Shown here piece by piece: positions 11,743 through 12,061 of a stretch of DNA of 12,061 nt; position 1 is the first letter of the stretch; each line of letters opens with the position of its first letter. The stretch is from contig PWMM01000015.1 in NCBI GenBank assembly GCA_003558195.1, positions 1 to 12,061 on the forward strand, in the 5' to 3' direction. The stretch is from Syntrophomonadaceae bacterium (GTDB lineage: Bacteria; Bacillota; Dethiobacteria; DTU022). The translations under genes and the position numbers were made by a program. A model generated the notes under the pieces. The model saw only the letters and a list, made by a program, of their open reading frames with translations, had not been told where the DNA came from and searched no databases.

Positions 11743-12061
11743 AGAACCGGCTCAGCCCTGATTGATCAGCCAATGCCAATTTTATGAAACCATCGTCTCA
11801 TTAAACCCAAATTCTGAAGTCCTGCGTTAATTTGGCAAGTCTTTTTAAGCGATCCCGTAAATGCCTATGTCCACTAAATATATAAGGGGCCATTTCGAAA
11901 TCCAATAATTATGGCACCGGCTTGTCCGGGTTAGGATATTTGATAAATGATAGCTTAATAGCTTGTATGATTAATAAGATATCTTTTATTGTTTACCTAA
12001 GCGGCTAAAATCAAGTTATTTTTCGACGTCCTTCCCGGTATGCCATAAAATCAGGACCATG
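11743..12061. other. Region without a supported gene
   Basis: These 319 bases carry no ORF with a credible ribosome binding site on either strand, no tRNA and no recognised riboswitch. Visible elements are a small imperfect hairpin just after the HD gene (CTGA 11758-11761 with TCAG 11766-11769, without a T run), a CCGG/CCGG pair near 11918-11929, a 10-bp palindrome AAGATATCTT (11976-11985), and possible but badly spaced promoter boxes TTGATA (11940-11945) and TATGAT (11966-11971; 20-nt spacing). The end may be the leader of a gene to the right. Confidence 0.5.

Noticed and set aside
11805..11910. Short reverse-strand ORF beginning MAPYIFSGHRHLRDR, about 30 codons
   Set aside because: It has no ribosome binding site, is very short and has no family resemblance; chance explains it.
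11940..11971. TTGATA ... TATGAT as a promoter
   Set aside because: The spacing is 20 nt, too long for a sigma-A-type promoter, and there is no downstream gene in the window to support it.

Overview
The window looks like a core chromosomal segment of a low-to-moderate G+C Gram-positive bacterium of the Clostridia type. Base composition appears to be in the low 40s % G+C by eye. The evidence is the set of families (AroH-type chorismate mutase, ScpA/ScpB, a four-S1-domain protein fused to IspH, a DUF512 radical-SAM protein next to Der, acyl-phosphate-dependent PlsY), strong AAGGAGG-like ribosome binding sites, and frequent GTG/TTG starts. The cmk - S1 protein - der order is also the backbone of the corresponding Bacillus subtilis region. 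I cannot name the species.

Layout. All twelve protein genes are on the + strand. First block (1-6966): 3' part of trpS (tryptophanyl-tRNA synthetase), scpA and scpB (overlapping; chromosome condensation), rluB (23S rRNA pseudouridine synthase), aroH (chorismate mutase), cmk (CMP kinase), plsC (1-acyl-glycerol-3-phosphate acyltransferase), and a fused ispH::rpsA gene (last step of the MEP isoprenoid pathway joined to four S1 RNA-binding domains). A strong intrinsic terminator at 7043-7068 closes this block. Second block (7261-11742): an uncharacterised PDZ/radical-SAM/DUF512 protein, der (ribosome-assembly GTPase), plsY (glycerol-3-phosphate acyltransferase) and an HD-domain phosphohydrolase. 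These four are packed with a 4-nt overlap, a 1-nt gap and a 6-nt gap, so they very probably form one operon. The last 319 bases carry no gene I can support.

How the genes work together. Translation and ribosome biogenesis are represented by trpS, rluB, the S1 domains and der. Phospholipid synthesis is represented by plsY (G3P to lysophosphatidate) and plsC (lysophosphatidate to phosphatidate). Nucleotide supply is represented by cmk and possibly the HD protein. Chromosome segregation (scpAB), isoprenoids (ispH) and aromatic amino acids (aroH) complete a growth-linked housekeeping cluster. There are no mobile elements, CRISPR arrays, tRNAs or rRNAs.

The most interesting point is in the ispH::rpsA fusion. 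A perfect AAGGAGG ribosome binding site followed by an in-frame ATG (5626) lies exactly at the junction of the two halves, so one gene could yield both the fusion and a free S1 protein. The HD protein also appears to be a tandem duplication in which only the C-terminal copy keeps its metal ligands. Several starts are refined here: scpB GTG 1544, aroH GTG 3040, ispH TTG 4810, plsY ATG 9946.
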